From Zea mays (Eukaryota; Streptophyta; Magnoliopsida; Poales; Poaceae): DNA of 64,000 bases. The position numbers and the translations under genes are program-made. Below the pieces are notes generated by a model. The model was not told where the DNA came from. It worked only from the letters and a program-made list of their open reading frames with translations, and did no database searches. The stretch is taken from assembly GCF_902167145.1 (NCBI RefSeq), contig NC_050104.1, positions 108,449,849 to 108,513,848 on the forward strand. Reading direction: 5' to 3'. Shown one piece after another: positions 34,762 to 45,875 of the stretch (position 1 is its first letter; each line of letters opens with the position of its first letter).

Positions 34762-35562
34762 TTAGGCTTGGGTTTTAGGTACCCAACTCATGTTGGGTCC
34801 TTCAAGGTTAGTTACAATAGTCTTAGGGACCCAAATGCAAGTTTTGTCTCCCTTACATTTGGCCCCTAATTTCCTAGCTATCACCTTCTTGTCCTTTCTA
34901 CAAATTGCAAAGGAAGCATTGCAAGCATGATAAATTGTAGAAGGTTCATTAATTATTTTCCTAGGCACATGAACATTTCTCCTAGGCATATGATGGATGA
35001 CATTTTTCCTAGCCAAACTTCTATCATGCATAATAGAAAAACTTGAAGCAAACATTGCATTTGAATCATAAGCATGTGAAACAACATCATTGCAACTTCT
35101 ATCATGATGAACATTCCTAGAATATCTCCTATCATGGTATAAGAAAGCATGGTTCTTTTGAATACTATTTGCCATAGGGGCCTTTCCTTTCTCCTTGGCG
35201 GAGATGGGAGCCTTATGACTTGTCAAGTTCTTGGCCTCCCTCTTGAAGCCAAGCCCATCCTTAATTGAGGGGTGTCTACCAACCGTGTAGGCATCCCTTG
35301 CAAATTTTAGTTTATCAAAATCATTTTTGCTAGTCTTAAGTTGAGCATTAAGACTAGCCACTTCATCATTTAGTTTAGAAATGCAAACTAGGTGTTCACT
35401 ACAAGCATCAACATTAAAATCTTTGCACCTATTGCAAATCGTAACATGTTCTTCACGAGAGGTTGATTTACTAGCTATTTCTAACTTAGCATTCAAATCA
35501 TCATTAACACTTTTTAGGCTAGAGATAGATTCATGGCATGTAGACAATTCACATGAAAGCAT
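34762..35562 (-). pseudogene. C-terminal gag / gag-pol linker of the copia element
   Basis: It reads MLSCELSTCHESISSLKSVN with coiled-coil-like spacing, then EEHVTICNRCKDFNVDACSE, a His/Arg-rich central stretch, and ends VPKTQA before a TAA. It is the continuation of gag after a one-base frameshift around 35565-35575. It is in frame with the protease segment but cut off by that TAA. Confidence 0.85.
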
Positions 35563-37154
35563 TTATTTCTTTTAACTTCTAAAGCAAGAGAATTTTGTGC
35601 TTCTACAAACTTATCATGTTCTTCATACAAAAGATCCTCTTGCCTTTCTAATAATCTATTCTTATCATTCAAGGCATCAATCAACTCATTGATCTTATCA
35701 ATCTTAGTTCTATCTAAGCCCTTGAACAAACTAGCGTAGTCTATTTCATCATCGCTAGATTCATCATCACTAGAAGCATAAGTAGACTTTCGAGTGTTTA
35801 CCTTCTTCTCCTTTGCCATTAGGCATGTGTGATGCTCGTTGGGGAAGAGGGATAACTTGTTGAAGGCCGAGGCGGCGAGTCCTTCGTTGTCGGAGTGGGA
35901 CGACGAACAATCCGAGTCCCACTCCTTGCCAAGGTGTGCCTCGCCCTTAGCCTTCTTGTAAGCCTTCTTCTTTTCCCTCTTCTTCTCTTGTTCCTGGTCA
36001 CTATCATTATCGGGACAATTAGCGATAAAATGACCAATCTTACCACATTTGAAGCATGAGTGCTTCCCCTTCGTCTTGTTCTTGTTGGGATGCTCCTTGC
36101 GACCCCTTAGCGTCGTCTTGAAACGCTTGATGATGAGGGCCATCTCTTCCTCATTTAGCCCAGCCGCCTCAACTTGTGCCACCTTGCTAGGTAGCACTTC
36201 CTTGTTCCTCGTTGCTTTGAGAGCAACGGTTTGAGGCTCGTGGATTGGGCCATTCAACGCATCATCAACGTATCTTGCTTCCTTGATCATCAACTGCCTG
36301 CTTACAAACTTCCCAAGTATTTCCTCGGGCGTCATCTTGGTGTACCTAGGATTCTCATGAATATTGTTTACAAGATGTGGATCAAGGACAGTGAAAGACC
36401 TTAGCATTAGGCGAACGATGTCGTGGTCCGTCCATCGTGTGCTTCCATAGCTCCTTATTTTGTTGACGAGGGCCTTGAGCCGGTTGTACGTTTGAGTTGG
36501 CTCCTCGCCCCTGATCATTGCGAATCTCCCAAGTTCGCCCTCCACCAACTCCATCTTGGTGAGCATGGTGACGTCGTTTCCCTCATGCGAGATCTTGAGG
36601 GTGTCCCAGATCTGCTTGGCGTTATCCAAGCCGCTCACCTTATGGTATTCATCCCTGCACAATGATGCTAGAAGAACAGTAGTAGCTTGTGCATTTTTGT
36701 GAATTTGCTCATTGATAAATATGGAACTATCAGTACTATCAAATTGCATTCCACTCTCTACTATCTCCCATATGCTTGGATGGAGAGAGAACAAGTGACT
36801 ACGCATTTTGTGACTCCAAAATCCGTAGTCCTCTCCATCAAAGTGAGGAGGTTTACCAAGTGGAATGGAGAGTAAATGTGCATTTGAACTATGCGGCATA
36901 CGAGAGTAATCAAAAGAAAAGTTTGAGTTAACCGTCTTCTTTTTCTCGTAGTCGTTGTCGTCGTTGTCCTTTTGGGAAGAAGAGGACTCGTCGCTGTCGT
37001 CGTAGTAGACAACCTTCCTGATGCGCCTCTTCTTCTTTCCGTCCTTCTTCTTTTGACTTGAGCCGGAGTCATTGACTTTGTCGTCCCTTGTCTCGTTGAA
37101 GATGGACTCCTTCTCATTGTCGTTGACCACCATCCCCTTTCCCTTAGGATCCAT
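35514..37154 (-). pseudogene. Copia gag (nucleocapsid) N-terminal part, 546 codons
   Basis: Gag forms the cytoplasmic particle that packages the RNA. It starts MDPKGKGMVVNDNEKESIF with a lysine-rich acidic/basic region. It then has the copia gag core (PPHFDGEDYGFWSHKMRSHL, QIWDTLKISHEG, LVNNIHENPRYTKMTPEEIL), and a CCHC zinc knuckle CFKCGKIGHFIANC at about residues 365-378. The frame is lost near codon 530 (K.CFHVNCLHA), where relatives read on into MLSCELSTCHES, so the last residues are a frameshift tail. The start is the first ATG after the primer-binding site. Confidence 0.93.
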
Positions 37155-37190
37155 CTCTTCGGGCGATTAGTCCCTTTCTTGAAGAGAACG

Positions 37191-37202
37191 GCTCTGATAC
37201 CA
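37191..37202 (-). other. Primer-binding site (initiator Met tRNA)
   Basis: Minus strand TGGTATCAGAGC is complementary to the 3' end of initiator methionine tRNA. It lies two bases inside the 5' LTR. Confidence 0.95.
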
Positions 37203-37204
37203 AT

Positions 37205-38468
37205 TGAGAGCACCTAGAGGGGGGTGAATAGGTGATCCTAAAAACTTGAAACTTAATGCCACAAAACTTGATTAGGAGTTAGCACAATAAAGCCAAGTGG
37301 CTAGAGAGGAGTTCTTGCAAAGCACAATAACCACAATAAGATCAACACAGATAGGCACAGTGGTTTATCCCGTGGTTCGGCCAAGTCCAACACTTGCCTA
37401 CTCCACGTTGTGGCGTCCCAACGGACAAGGGTTGCACTCAACCCCTCTCAAGCGGTCCAAAGACTCACTTGAATACCACGGTGTTTTGCTTTGTTTCACT
37501 ATATACCGCTTGCGAGGAATCTCCACAAGTTGGAGCCTCTCACCCTTACACTTTGATGTTCACAAAGAAGCACAGAAGTAAGGATGGGATGAGCAACGCA
37601 CTCAAGACACAAAATCAGAGCACAACACGCACACTAGTCACAACTCGAGCTCACAACACAACCTAAAGAGTTCTCTACTCAAATGGAGCTCTAGTTGCTA
37701 TCACAAAGAATCAAATGCGCGGAATTGGAGTCTTAGTGCTTAGGAATGCTTAGAGAATTCTTGGTGTCATCCTCCATGCACCTAGGGGTCCCTTTTATAG
37801 CCCCAAGGCAGCTAGGAGCCGTTGAGAGCATTCCAGGAAGGCAATTCTTGCCTTCTGTCGCATGGCGCACCGGACAGTCCGGTGCACCACCGGACACTGT
37901 CCGGTGTGAATTTCTTTCCCGTTTTGGCGCAGCTGACCGTTGAAGATCCAGAGCCATTGGCGCACCGGACACTGTCCGGTGCACACCGGACAGTCCGGTG
38001 CCCCCTTCTGACCGTTGGCTCTGCCACGCGTCGCGCGCGGATTACGCGGCCGACTGTTGGCTCACCGAACAGTCCGGTGATTTATAGCCATACGCCGCTG
38101 ACAAAACCCGAGAGTAGCCAGTTTGCCAGAGCCAGCCTGGCACACCAGACACTGTCCGGTGCACCACTGGACACTGTCCGGTGCACCACTGGACACTGTC
38201 CGGTGCACCACCGGACAGTCCGGTGCACCCAGACTGCGCAAAGTCTTGGCTGCTGAGCCAAGTCTTTTCCAAATTGGTCTTTTCCTGTTTCTAGCACTTA
38301 GACACATTACATTAGTCTTCAAAACAATGTACTAAGTCTTAGAAACATACCTTTACTGTTGATTTGCACTTTGTCCATCACTTGGCATAATTTAACACTT
38401 AAGCACTTGTGTTGGTCACTTAATCACCAAAATACTTAGAAATGGCCCAAGGGCACATTTCCCTTTCA
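37205..38468 (-). repeat. 5' LTR of the Opie/Ji-like element
   Basis: It is 1264 bp against 1248 bp for its partner. Differences include an 11-bp insertion (tagagaattct) near 37751 and a rearranged palindrome array (37865-38228) with three successive caccactggacactgtccgg-type units that the other LTR lacks. Confidence 0.95.
37790..37806 (-). promoter_or_regulatory. TATA box of the copia 5' LTR
   Basis: Minus strand GGGGCTATAAAAGGGACC. It is the likely promoter of the element's genomic RNA. Confidence 0.75.
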
Positions 38469-38473
38469 CTTGT

Positions 38474-38793
38474 TGAGTGATGAACGTATGTGAGCTCACC
38501 CTTGCTGTACTCATATCCCCCCAGGTTAAGAACAAGTATCATCAAGATGAAGAGCATGAAGGATGTCGTGATGATGTTCGTGAGAGGTCTAAGCCATCGT
38601 CTCCGAGTCAACTATGGTTGCTGGATCATTGTCTTCTTATGATGTAATTATTTAGTTATTTTGTACAGAACCCCTATTATATAGTAAAGATGTGACATTT
38701 ATTTCTGTACCATGAGTCATCATATGTGTGAGACTTGATCCTAGCACACATTTGATTCGCGCCCGGGTTTGCCCCTTAAATCCGGGTGTGACA
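38474..38793 (+). other. Right-hand end of the long gypsy LTR
   Basis: Sequence resumes after the copia target duplication. The last about 145 bp (38650-38793) recur inverted at 39409-39530 in a diverged LTR of the same type. Confidence 0.65.
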
Positions 38794-38795
38794 CA

Positions 38796-39408
38796 AACTA
38801 GTTTGTCCATTAGGTTGTGTTGGTCATCAAGCACCAAAATCAACTTATAGAAAATGGTTACACCCTAAACCCTACACTCTTTTAGGAACCAAGTGGGTGT
38901 TGTGCAATAGACAAGATGAATATGGAGTGGTGACAAGGAACAAGGCTCGACTTGTGACAAAAGGTCATGCCCAAATGATAGGTTTGCTCCTATAGCAAGG
39001 TTAGAATCAATTCGTATTCTATTGGCTTATGCTACTCATTCTTTTAAGTTGTTTCAAATGGACGTGAAGAGTGCCTTCCTAAATCGTTTGGTAAAGGAGG
39101 AAGCCTACGTGGAGCAACCTTATGAATTTGAGGATGCCAAGTGTCCCGACTATGTGTATAAGCTTTCTAAGGCGATATATGTGCTTAAGCAAGCACCAAG
39201 AGTGTAGTATGAATGCCTTAGAGACTTTTTGTTTGCAAATCTTTTAAGGGTGGGAAGGCTAATCCAACTCTTTTCATTAAGATTGTGGATGACGACTTAT
39301 ATGTATGCCAAATATATGTCGATGACATAATATTTGGTTCTACTAACCAAAAGTCTTGTGAGGAGTTCAGTAGAATCATGGTTCAAAAGTTTGAGATGTC
39401 GATGATGG
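38796..39408 (+). pseudogene. Truncated copia LTR/reverse transcriptase fragment
   Basis: After about 75 bp resembling a copia LTR edge, the plus strand reads GTKWVLCNRQDEYGVVTRNK, ARLVTKGHAQ. After decay it continues LFQMDVKSAFLNRLVKEEAY, YVLKQAPRV, a TAG, YECLRDFLFAN and CQIYVDDIIFGSTNQKSCEE. It is an Opie/Ji-related RT with several stops and frameshifts and no LTR pair. Its orientation is opposite to the complete element on its left. It ends abruptly at the gypsy LTR end at 39409. Confidence 0.85.
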
Positions 39409-40114
39409 GTGTCACACACGAATTTAAGGACAAATTCAGTTGCATCTTATATGTGTGCTAGGATCAAGTTCCGCACATATGACAACTCAGTGTATAGAAA
39501 CCAATGTCACAATCTTTATTACATAACGAAATGTCTTAATAACAATAACTTAATAAAATACACCGGCCTAAGATAACTTCTCCACAAGCGCGGTTGACTG
39601 GGAGACAACATCCTAGATGTCTCCAAACTCTTCATAGAAATCTTAACAATTGGTGAGAACATAACAATTAATATTATTACGTCAACAACATGATTAAGCA
39701 CACAACTTGCCTTTTTGGTGCAACTCCAGGTACTTCTCAAAGTTGAGCTTCAGGTTCCTCGCAACCTCGCTTCTATACGCAGCAAAGCATACGAATAGAC
39801 AAGCAATAAAAATAACATTACTCTAAACATGGAAAGAAACTGTGTAATATCATTCTACGCGTCTACGTGTAAAAGTTGTGGATTTTCTAAGCTTCTTAGA
39901 ATTATTTTTATACTAAAAATCAATTTCCATAATTTGGTTTAATCTGATCTGAAGTTCCTGGTCTGTGGGTTATATATTTTTAAGAGTCTAGGGGCTAACT
40001 TACAAGATTTTAAGACCTGAATTAAATTCCTTACAACTACATGTGGACGACGGGTTAGTTTTATAAAATGTGGAGGGCTCTTTATCAAAAGCGCCTTGGC
40101 GGCTTTATGTGTAT
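39409..40114 (-). mobile_element. Gypsy LTR fragment (minus orientation)
   Basis: It begins tgtcacacacgaatttaagg, a diverged inverted copy of the LTR end at 38793, and continues in the non-coding style of long gypsy LTRs. It is cut by the hAT-like element at 40115. Confidence 0.65.
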
Positions 40115-40501
40115 TAGAGATGGCAACGGGTACATACCCGTCGGGTAGTACCATTCCATACCCATAAAAAGTTCAACCCGTTGGGTTACCCATATACACT
40201 CGCAGGTACAGAATCTTACCCATACTCGTACCCGCGCAAGTAATTTTACCCATCGGGTAACCCATACCTGCTACGGAAGTGTTAAATTATAATATATCAA
40301 TCACTCAAAATATCAATAAAAACACTGAAAACATTCAACTTCAAATATAACAAATCATATGATTGCATAACTTGATAGCTAAACAAATGACAGCTAGAGA
40401 AGGATTTTCTTTTTTTACTAAGATGAGCTCTATTAGATGGTTATAGTAGTATGATGCGGGTAAATTTTACCCATGGGTACACGGCTATGGGTAGTACCAA
40501 C
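40115..40501. mobile_element. Left part of a hAT-type MITE, cut by a copia insertion
   Basis: It starts tagagatggcaacgggtac, with many gggta.ccc / tacccatgggta motifs typical of non-autonomous hAT ends. The matching right terminus is absent because the copia LTR at 40502 starts first. The 8 bp to its left are atgtgtat; no partner is visible. Confidence 0.65.
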
Positions 40502-41665
40502 TGAAAGTCGCCTAGAGGGGGTGAATAGGCGAAACCTAAAATTTATAAAATTAAGCAAGCACTAAGGTCGGAGGTTAGCGTTAGAATTAAATTCAAGTCT
40601 GAAAGAGAGGGGAAAACAAATCAAACAAGAATCAAGGCGAGTGAACACGATGATTTGTTTTACCGAGGTTCGGTTCCAAAAAACCTAGTCCCCATTGAGG
40701 AGGTCACAAAGACCGAGTCTATTTCAACCCATTCCCTCTTTCAAACAGTCACTTAGACCGAGTGAGCCTTCTTCCTTAATTTCATGGGTCACTAAGACCT
40801 CGCAAGGACCACCACACACTTGGTGTCTCTTTCTTCGCTTACAAAGCACTTGAGAATAAGAATGGGAAAAGAAAAAGGTCAAGCCAAGCAACAAAGAACA
40901 CAAAAACACCCTCTCTCAAGTCCCTAATGGAATTGAGTTGATTTGGAGGCTTAGAGAGGATTCACTCTATTTGATGTGTCTTGGAGTGGAGTCTTTTTCT
41001 CTTGTATTGAATGAGATGTTTGGAATGCTTGGATAGTTGTAAATGAGGTGGTTGGGGGTATTTATAGCCCCCAACCATTTCCATAGCCGTTGGGAAGGCT
41101 GCTGGCAATGGGCGCACCGGACAGTCCGGTGCGCCACCGGATAGGCATTGTTCCTTGTCTGCTGTGCCGCCACGTCACCTAACCGTTAGGGTTCTGAGTT
41201 AGTTGACCGTTGGACCTTTGTCTTCTAGCTGCACCTGATAGTCCGGTGCCCCTCTGACTTTGCTGCTCTGACTTCTGCGCGGCACTGTGCTGCACTGTTC
41301 ATCCTGTCATTCGACTGTTGGCGTGCAGGGAGCCGTTGCTCTGTTGGCTCACCGGACAGTCCGGTGAATTATAGCGGAGCGTGTCCTGGAATTCCCGAGA
41401 GTGGCTGGTTTGAAGTTGTACGGCCTGGCGCACCAGCCACTGTCCGGTGGCACACCGGACAGTCCGGTGCGCCATTTTTCAGCAGACTAAAGGTTTTGCT
41501 CTGGTTTTTTATTGAGTCCCTAACTTGATTTATTTCTTGGTTTGTGTTGAACCTTATGCACCTGTAATACAAGAATTCTAGACAAACTATTAAGTCCACT
41601 TGTTTCCGTTGGTCATCAACCACCAAAATTAATTATAGGAAATGGTTAGCCCGATTTCCCTTTCA
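40502..41665 (-). repeat. 3' LTR of the second copia element
   Basis: 1164 bp, TG...CA. It contains a TATA box in a palindromic setting (GGGGGCTATAAATACCCCC on minus, 41072-41054) and a few caccggacagtccggtg palindromes (41117, 41350, 41452). Confidence 0.9.
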
Positions 41666-41680
41666 ATCTCCCCCTTTTTG
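41666..41680 (-). other. Polypurine tract of the second copia element
   Basis: Minus strand CAAAAAGGGGGAGAT, adjacent to the LTR. Confidence 0.85.
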
Positions 41681-42539
41681 GTGATTGATGCCAACACAAA
41701 CCAAATCATATATAGAGTGCAGAAATGTAACTAGTTTTCATTTAGAATGTGCATATGTTACTTGGAGTTAAACCAATTGAAAGTCTCACTAAGTATGAAT
41801 GGATTGCTTTTCTTTTATTTAACATTTTGGACCACTTTTGCACCACTTGTTTTATTTTTGCAAATCTTTTTGAAAAATATTTTTGTAAATAGTCAAAGGT
41901 ATAGGAATGATATTTCAATAAGCATTTTTAATATTTGAAATTTCTCCCCCTGTTTCAAATGATTTTCCTTTGACTAAATAAAAACTCCCCTTGAATGAAA
42001 TTCTCCTCTTAGCTTTCAAGAGGGTTTTGAGATAGATATCAATTTGAAATTTTACTTTCACAAGTCAAGTGAAACATAGATACCAATTGATACCACATAC
42101 TAATTTGAGAATACATCAATTGAAATAAATACCAATTGAAAAATACCAATTAAAACTTCATTTCAAAAAAATTGAAATGGTGGTGCGGTCCTTTTGCTTT
42201 GGGCTAAATATTTTCTCCCCCTTTGGCATTAAGCGCCAAAAATGGAGAACTTGAGAGCCCTCTAATACTTTCTCCCCCATTGGTAAAAGAAATATGAGTG
42301 AAAGATTATACCAATTGAGAGTTTATGGAATACCGGTAAAGGGTAAATGATACCGTCGGAGTTGGAGTGGAAGCCTTGTCTTTGTCGAAAACTCCATTTC
42401 CCTTTCAATCTAAGACTAATACAAGATATACTCATGGAAGCAATTTAGTCTTAGTAATGGCACAAGAAAAATAAGAAATATGCATTTGTACCAAATGATA
42501 GAGATATGATCAAAGGTATATAAATGGGCTATGTGTGCA
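41681..42539. other. Non-coding 3' interior of the second copia element
   Basis: AT-rich. It has the same arrangement as 30778-31549 in the complete copia element (tctccccctttggcat motif). No ORF of note. Confidence 0.7.
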
Positions 42540-42644
42540 ATGTTTCAATCAAAGTTCCGAGAATCAAGTATATTTAGCTCATTCCTAAGTTTGCTAAAAG
42601 TTTTCTCATCTAATGGCTTGGTAATGATATTGGCTAATTGGTTT
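42540..42644 (-). pseudogene. Copia RNase H C-terminus (part 1 of a split gene)
   Basis: It reads NQLANIITKPLDEKTFSKLR then NELNILDSRNF and a stop, the C-terminal tail of copia pol. It continues upstream on the far side of the Zeon-like insertion at 50036. Confidence 0.9.
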
Positions 42645-42649
42645 TGGGT

Positions 42650-43296
42650 TGTTGGGGGCCTTCGGCTTACGAAGGTCCTCAAAAACAGGATTTAACAGTA
42701 TTTCTGGAGTATAATGTGTGAACAGGTATCTTCGGACTCAAGTCGGAATCGCAGCAGATCAGAATAATACGAAGGTTGATACAGCGCCGAAGGTGTAAGC
42801 AGGAAAGCTTCGGCATGGTGGCAAAAAAATGAAACCGACTTAAAGATGAAAAGGCTATTCAGACCTCGATAGATTACTATAGAATTATTATCAAATGTAA
42901 AGGGCATAAATGTAATTTTGTATAGGCTGTGTGCTGTGCCTATAAATAGGTGAACAGTACCCCCGTATTGTTCACGCTGATTTGGCATTCGCTTGTGCGT
43001 CACGCTTGTACTTTCATCCCCTTCAAGTTGAAGGTACATTTGTAATTCGACGTTATTTCTGTTTTTACATAATGATAATATGCAATTATCTATGTTATCT
43101 TTTATGTTCTTTATAATTCATCTTTCGTTACTGTATAGTATATTTGTGAAGTGAAGGCACACCTTTCATAACCTTCGTCCGAAAACCATTATATCCTGAG
43201 GGGAATAATGCTTCGAAGGACGAAGGACTTTACCGATTAACATTTTCTGTGTTGCCTTGTTCTTAACTCATAGCATTTGAGAACAAGTCCCCAACA
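42650..43296 (+). repeat. 5' LTR of the Zeon-like element
   Basis: It runs TGTTGGGGGCC to CCCCAACA. It contains a TATA box cctataaatagg at about 42939-42950 and an inverted cttcgg..cgaagg near the start. Confidence 0.95.
42939..42950 (+). promoter_or_regulatory. TATA box in the Zeon-like 5' LTR
   Basis: cctataaatagg lies near-centrally in the LTR and is followed by gtgaacagtacccccg. It probably sets the start of genomic RNA. Confidence 0.75.
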
Positions 43297-43315
43297 TTGG
43301 CGCCCACCTCCGGTG
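43297..43315 (+). other. Primer-binding site of the Zeon-like element
   Basis: ttggcgcccacctccggtg directly follows the LTR. This is the gypsy-type PBS position. The tRNA identity was not checked. Confidence 0.7.
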
Positions 43316-43372
43316 AACTCACTTCCACTCTTTGAGTTTTCTGAACACCTTCGGTGATCATAAACCTTCGCT

Positions 43373-44890
43373 ATGGCGCCGAAGAAAGCTTCAGCAACTG
43401 GCACTGCAGCTCTACAACCGCTGGACCACAACTAGGAGACTGTCTCTCTTCGGGAGGCCCGAAGCCAGAAAAGGAAGGCTGTTAGTCCGACACCACCAGA
43501 GGATGAGATAGACCAAGAAATCAGAGACATGGAGATGCTTCACCAACAGGTGCAGAGGAAGAAGGAAAAGATGGCCAGGCTAGCTGAGCTACAAAGGCAG
43601 ATAGACGAAGCCTCTGAGGAAGTTCGTCATCTTACTCAGGATGAGCAACACCGAAGGCCTCAGCACCAAGACCTTCATCAGGAGGGTTTCCTCAATGAAG
43701 ATGACTGGTATGACAATTTCCATCATGGGAATTTTGTTTTTGATGATGCTTCTCCTCTGTCCGCTGAGCTGCAGGCTACACCTTGGCCTCCGTCCTACAA
43801 GCCACCTCAGCTTCCCATATTTGATGGTCACTCAGACCCGAAGCAGTTTTTGATGAGCTACGAAGCAACAGTATCTTCGTATGGTGGCAATGCTGCGGTC
43901 ATGGCCAAATCTTTTGTCATGGCTGTAAGGAGTGTTGCTCAAACCTGGTACTCCTCCCTTCGACCAGGAACCATCACTTCGTGGCAAAAGCTGAAGGACT
44001 TATTGTTAACCAGCTTCCAAGGGTTCCAGACGAAGCCGGTCACGGCTCAAGCTCTATTCCAGTGCACCCAGGATCACGAAGAGTACCTTCAGGCGTACGT
44101 CCGGAGGTTCTTGCGTTTGAGGGCACAGGCACCAACAGTGCCCAACGAAATTGTCATTGAGGCCATGATCAAGGGGCTTCGGCCAGGACCGTCAGCTCAG
44201 TACTTCGCTAGGAAGCCTCCTCAAACTTTGGAGAAGCTGCTCCAGAAGATGGACGAGTACATTCGGGCCGATAATGATTTTCGCCAAAGAAGGGAGGAGG
44301 CTTTCAGGTTTTCTGAAATGACCAGGGGCTTCGGAGGGAGGTTCTATCCGAGGCACGTTAGATCAATTCATAACTCTACCCAAAATGATGATAGAGGGAG
44401 CCAACAGCAAAGGACACAGTGTTCCTCACAAGCTTCGGGGCAACAGCAAGGCTCCTTCCGACCACCAGCTCCGAGAGGCAGAGGCGCCAGGGGCTTCGGC
44501 GGAAGATTTGGCGATCAACCGAGAAGAATCTTTTGCTTATTCTGTGGTGAGAACAAAGGTCATACCACCAGGATGTGTCATGTTACCATCCAGAAGCAAA
44601 AGGAAATAGCCGAAGCGGCAGCACAACAGGCTCAACCGAAGCAGGTCATGCACACTGCTTCGTATCATTCGCCTTACATCCCAGAGTATGTAGGCAATCA
44701 CCCTGCAGTTTCTGTTGCTTCGGCGAGTCAACCTCAGGCTTCCTGGCAACAGCCTCCGCCTCCACCACCGCTGCAACAAGGCCAGCAGCCAGAAGGGAGC
44801 CAATATGCTCCACACCAAAGGGACTTCAGAGAACAGTCCGAAGCTCGCACAGTCAACAGCACTGTGCCAGAGTCAAAGCACATCTATTGA
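43373..44890 (+). CDS. Zeon-like gag, with an in-frame TAG at codon 21
   Basis: The first ATG after the PBS (43373, MAPKKASATGTAALQPLDHN) is in frame with the long ORF, but codon 21 is TAG (43433-43435). The uninterrupted part starts at ATG 43529 and encodes 453 residues. Domains: an N-terminal charged helix (QVQRKKEKMARLAELQRQID), the retrotransposon gag core (PIFDGHSDPKQFLMSYEA, SWQKLKDLLLTSFQGF, EEYLQAYVRRFLRLRAQAP), then an RG-rich region, a zinc knuckle CLFCGENKGHTTRMC (spacing C-X2-C-X5-H-X4-C; residues about 336-350 from 43529), and a Q/P-rich tail. It forms the particle that would package the element's RNA. No protease or pol ORF follows. If the TAG is not read through, translation must start at 43529. 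Confidence 0.9.
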
Positions 44891-45875
44891 CAAATATCCT
44901 ACCTTAATAGCAATCTTTTTCATTCAGTTTTATTTTCTGTGTAATAAAGGACATTGTTTAGGTCTCATGTAAATAGTTTCGTTGATTCCCACAAAGAAAA
45001 TATATTTTCTTCACAGGCTTAAGTTGTTGAAGTTTAAAGATTTGCGCTAACAAAGAGGACCTTCAAAATATCGATAATTCTTCGAAGTAACAAAAAGTCG
45101 TTCTAAGGAACGCAGAGTAAGTTTGCCGAAGTCACAAAAAGCCGTTCCAAAGGGAGCGCAGTGTAAGTTTTCTGCTCCAAAGTCGTTCCAAAAAGGAATG
45201 TAGAGCATACAGCAAAAAGTCAACGCTGATACCGCCTAAGTAAAAGGCGAAGCGCGAAAAGTCAACGCGAATACCGATGAAAGTAAAAGGCGAAGAAGCT
45301 CCTAAGGGAGGCTTACAGCGAAAAATAAAAGCTGATTCCGCTGAAGTAAAAGGCGAAGAAGCTCCTAAGGGAGGCTTATAGCAAAAAGTCAATACTGATT
45401 CAAAAAGATTATGTGATTTATCGCAGGATGTGCCTGTATCTTCGGAATACTCATCATTTTGCATAACATAACATCATCGCATCATTTCGCATAACATAAG
45501 CATCATACATCATGCTGCATATAGCACCAAAGGGGGCCATAATATCGATCTTCGAAGAATATTTTGAAAAAGGGGGAAAATCATGCCAAGTAACAAAGAA
45601 ATACACTATCGATCTTCGGAAGTGCAACTTCGGAAAATATTTTCACGAAGCTTGGATATTATTCACCAGAATACTATGGATATTGTTGTGACAAATAGAA
45701 ATTCTTCTTCACGAAGCATGAAAAGAAGGGAAGGTGTTTTTTCGTCAAAGACTCAAAAAAGGTACGTGAGTAAAATTTCATGCATCGTAAAGAATTGAGC
45801 AGTAAAAACAGATGTATTATGTTCAAGGTTACAAGATATTACACATATACACTTCAAATATTTTTACAATAGCAC
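44891..45875. other. Spacer between convergent gag and antisense gene
   Basis: Non-coding. Contains degenerate tandem repeats (see 45120-45400) and is rich in cgaag/cttcg. Transcripts from the two opposing genes would end here. Confidence 0.6.
45120..45400. repeat. Degenerate tandem repeats in the Zeon-like spacer
   Basis: Units contain gtaaaaggcgaag, gctcctaagggaggctta and agcgaaaa. gtaaaaggcga starts at 45240, 45283 and 45346 (steps of 43 and 63). The cct-aaggg-agg pieces are small palindromes. Confidence 0.75.

Larger units (their letters stand above)
29515..38468 (-). mobile_element. Opie/Ji-like Ty1-copia retrotransposon, 8954 bp, complete but disabled
   Basis: Two LTRs (29515-30762 and 37205-38468) bound a minus-strand element with primer-binding site, gag, protease, integrase, reverse transcriptase, RNase H and polypurine tract in copia order. 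A perfect 5-bp target duplication cttgt lies at 29510-29514 and 38469-38473. LTR and element lengths, the PBS and LTR sequence agree with the maize Opie/Ji group (SIRE/Maximus lineage), from memory. Coding regions carry two frameshifts and two stops. The first 390 bp of the LTRs differ by about 8 substitutions (by eye), so this copy is clearly older than the Zeon-like element. Confidence 0.95.
25490..38793 (+). mobile_element. Long gypsy-type LTR, interrupted by hAT and copia insertions
   Basis: Once the hAT (26090-27343) and copia (29515-38468) insertions are removed, about 3.1 kb remains. It carries a promoter-like region with a TATA box near 25900, a long non-coding body, and an end reading gggtgtgaca (38793). 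This is the form of the large LTRs of maize Tekay/Prem1-type gypsy elements, by recollection of family style. The left boundary is not clear and lies between about 25290 and 25500. No internal domain follows at 38794, so this is a solo or truncated LTR. Confidence 0.55.

Noticed and set aside
31550..37154. Functional, autonomous copia element
   Set aside because: Two frameshifts (about 35570 and 32830) and two in-frame stops (about 34763 and 32048) break gag-pol.
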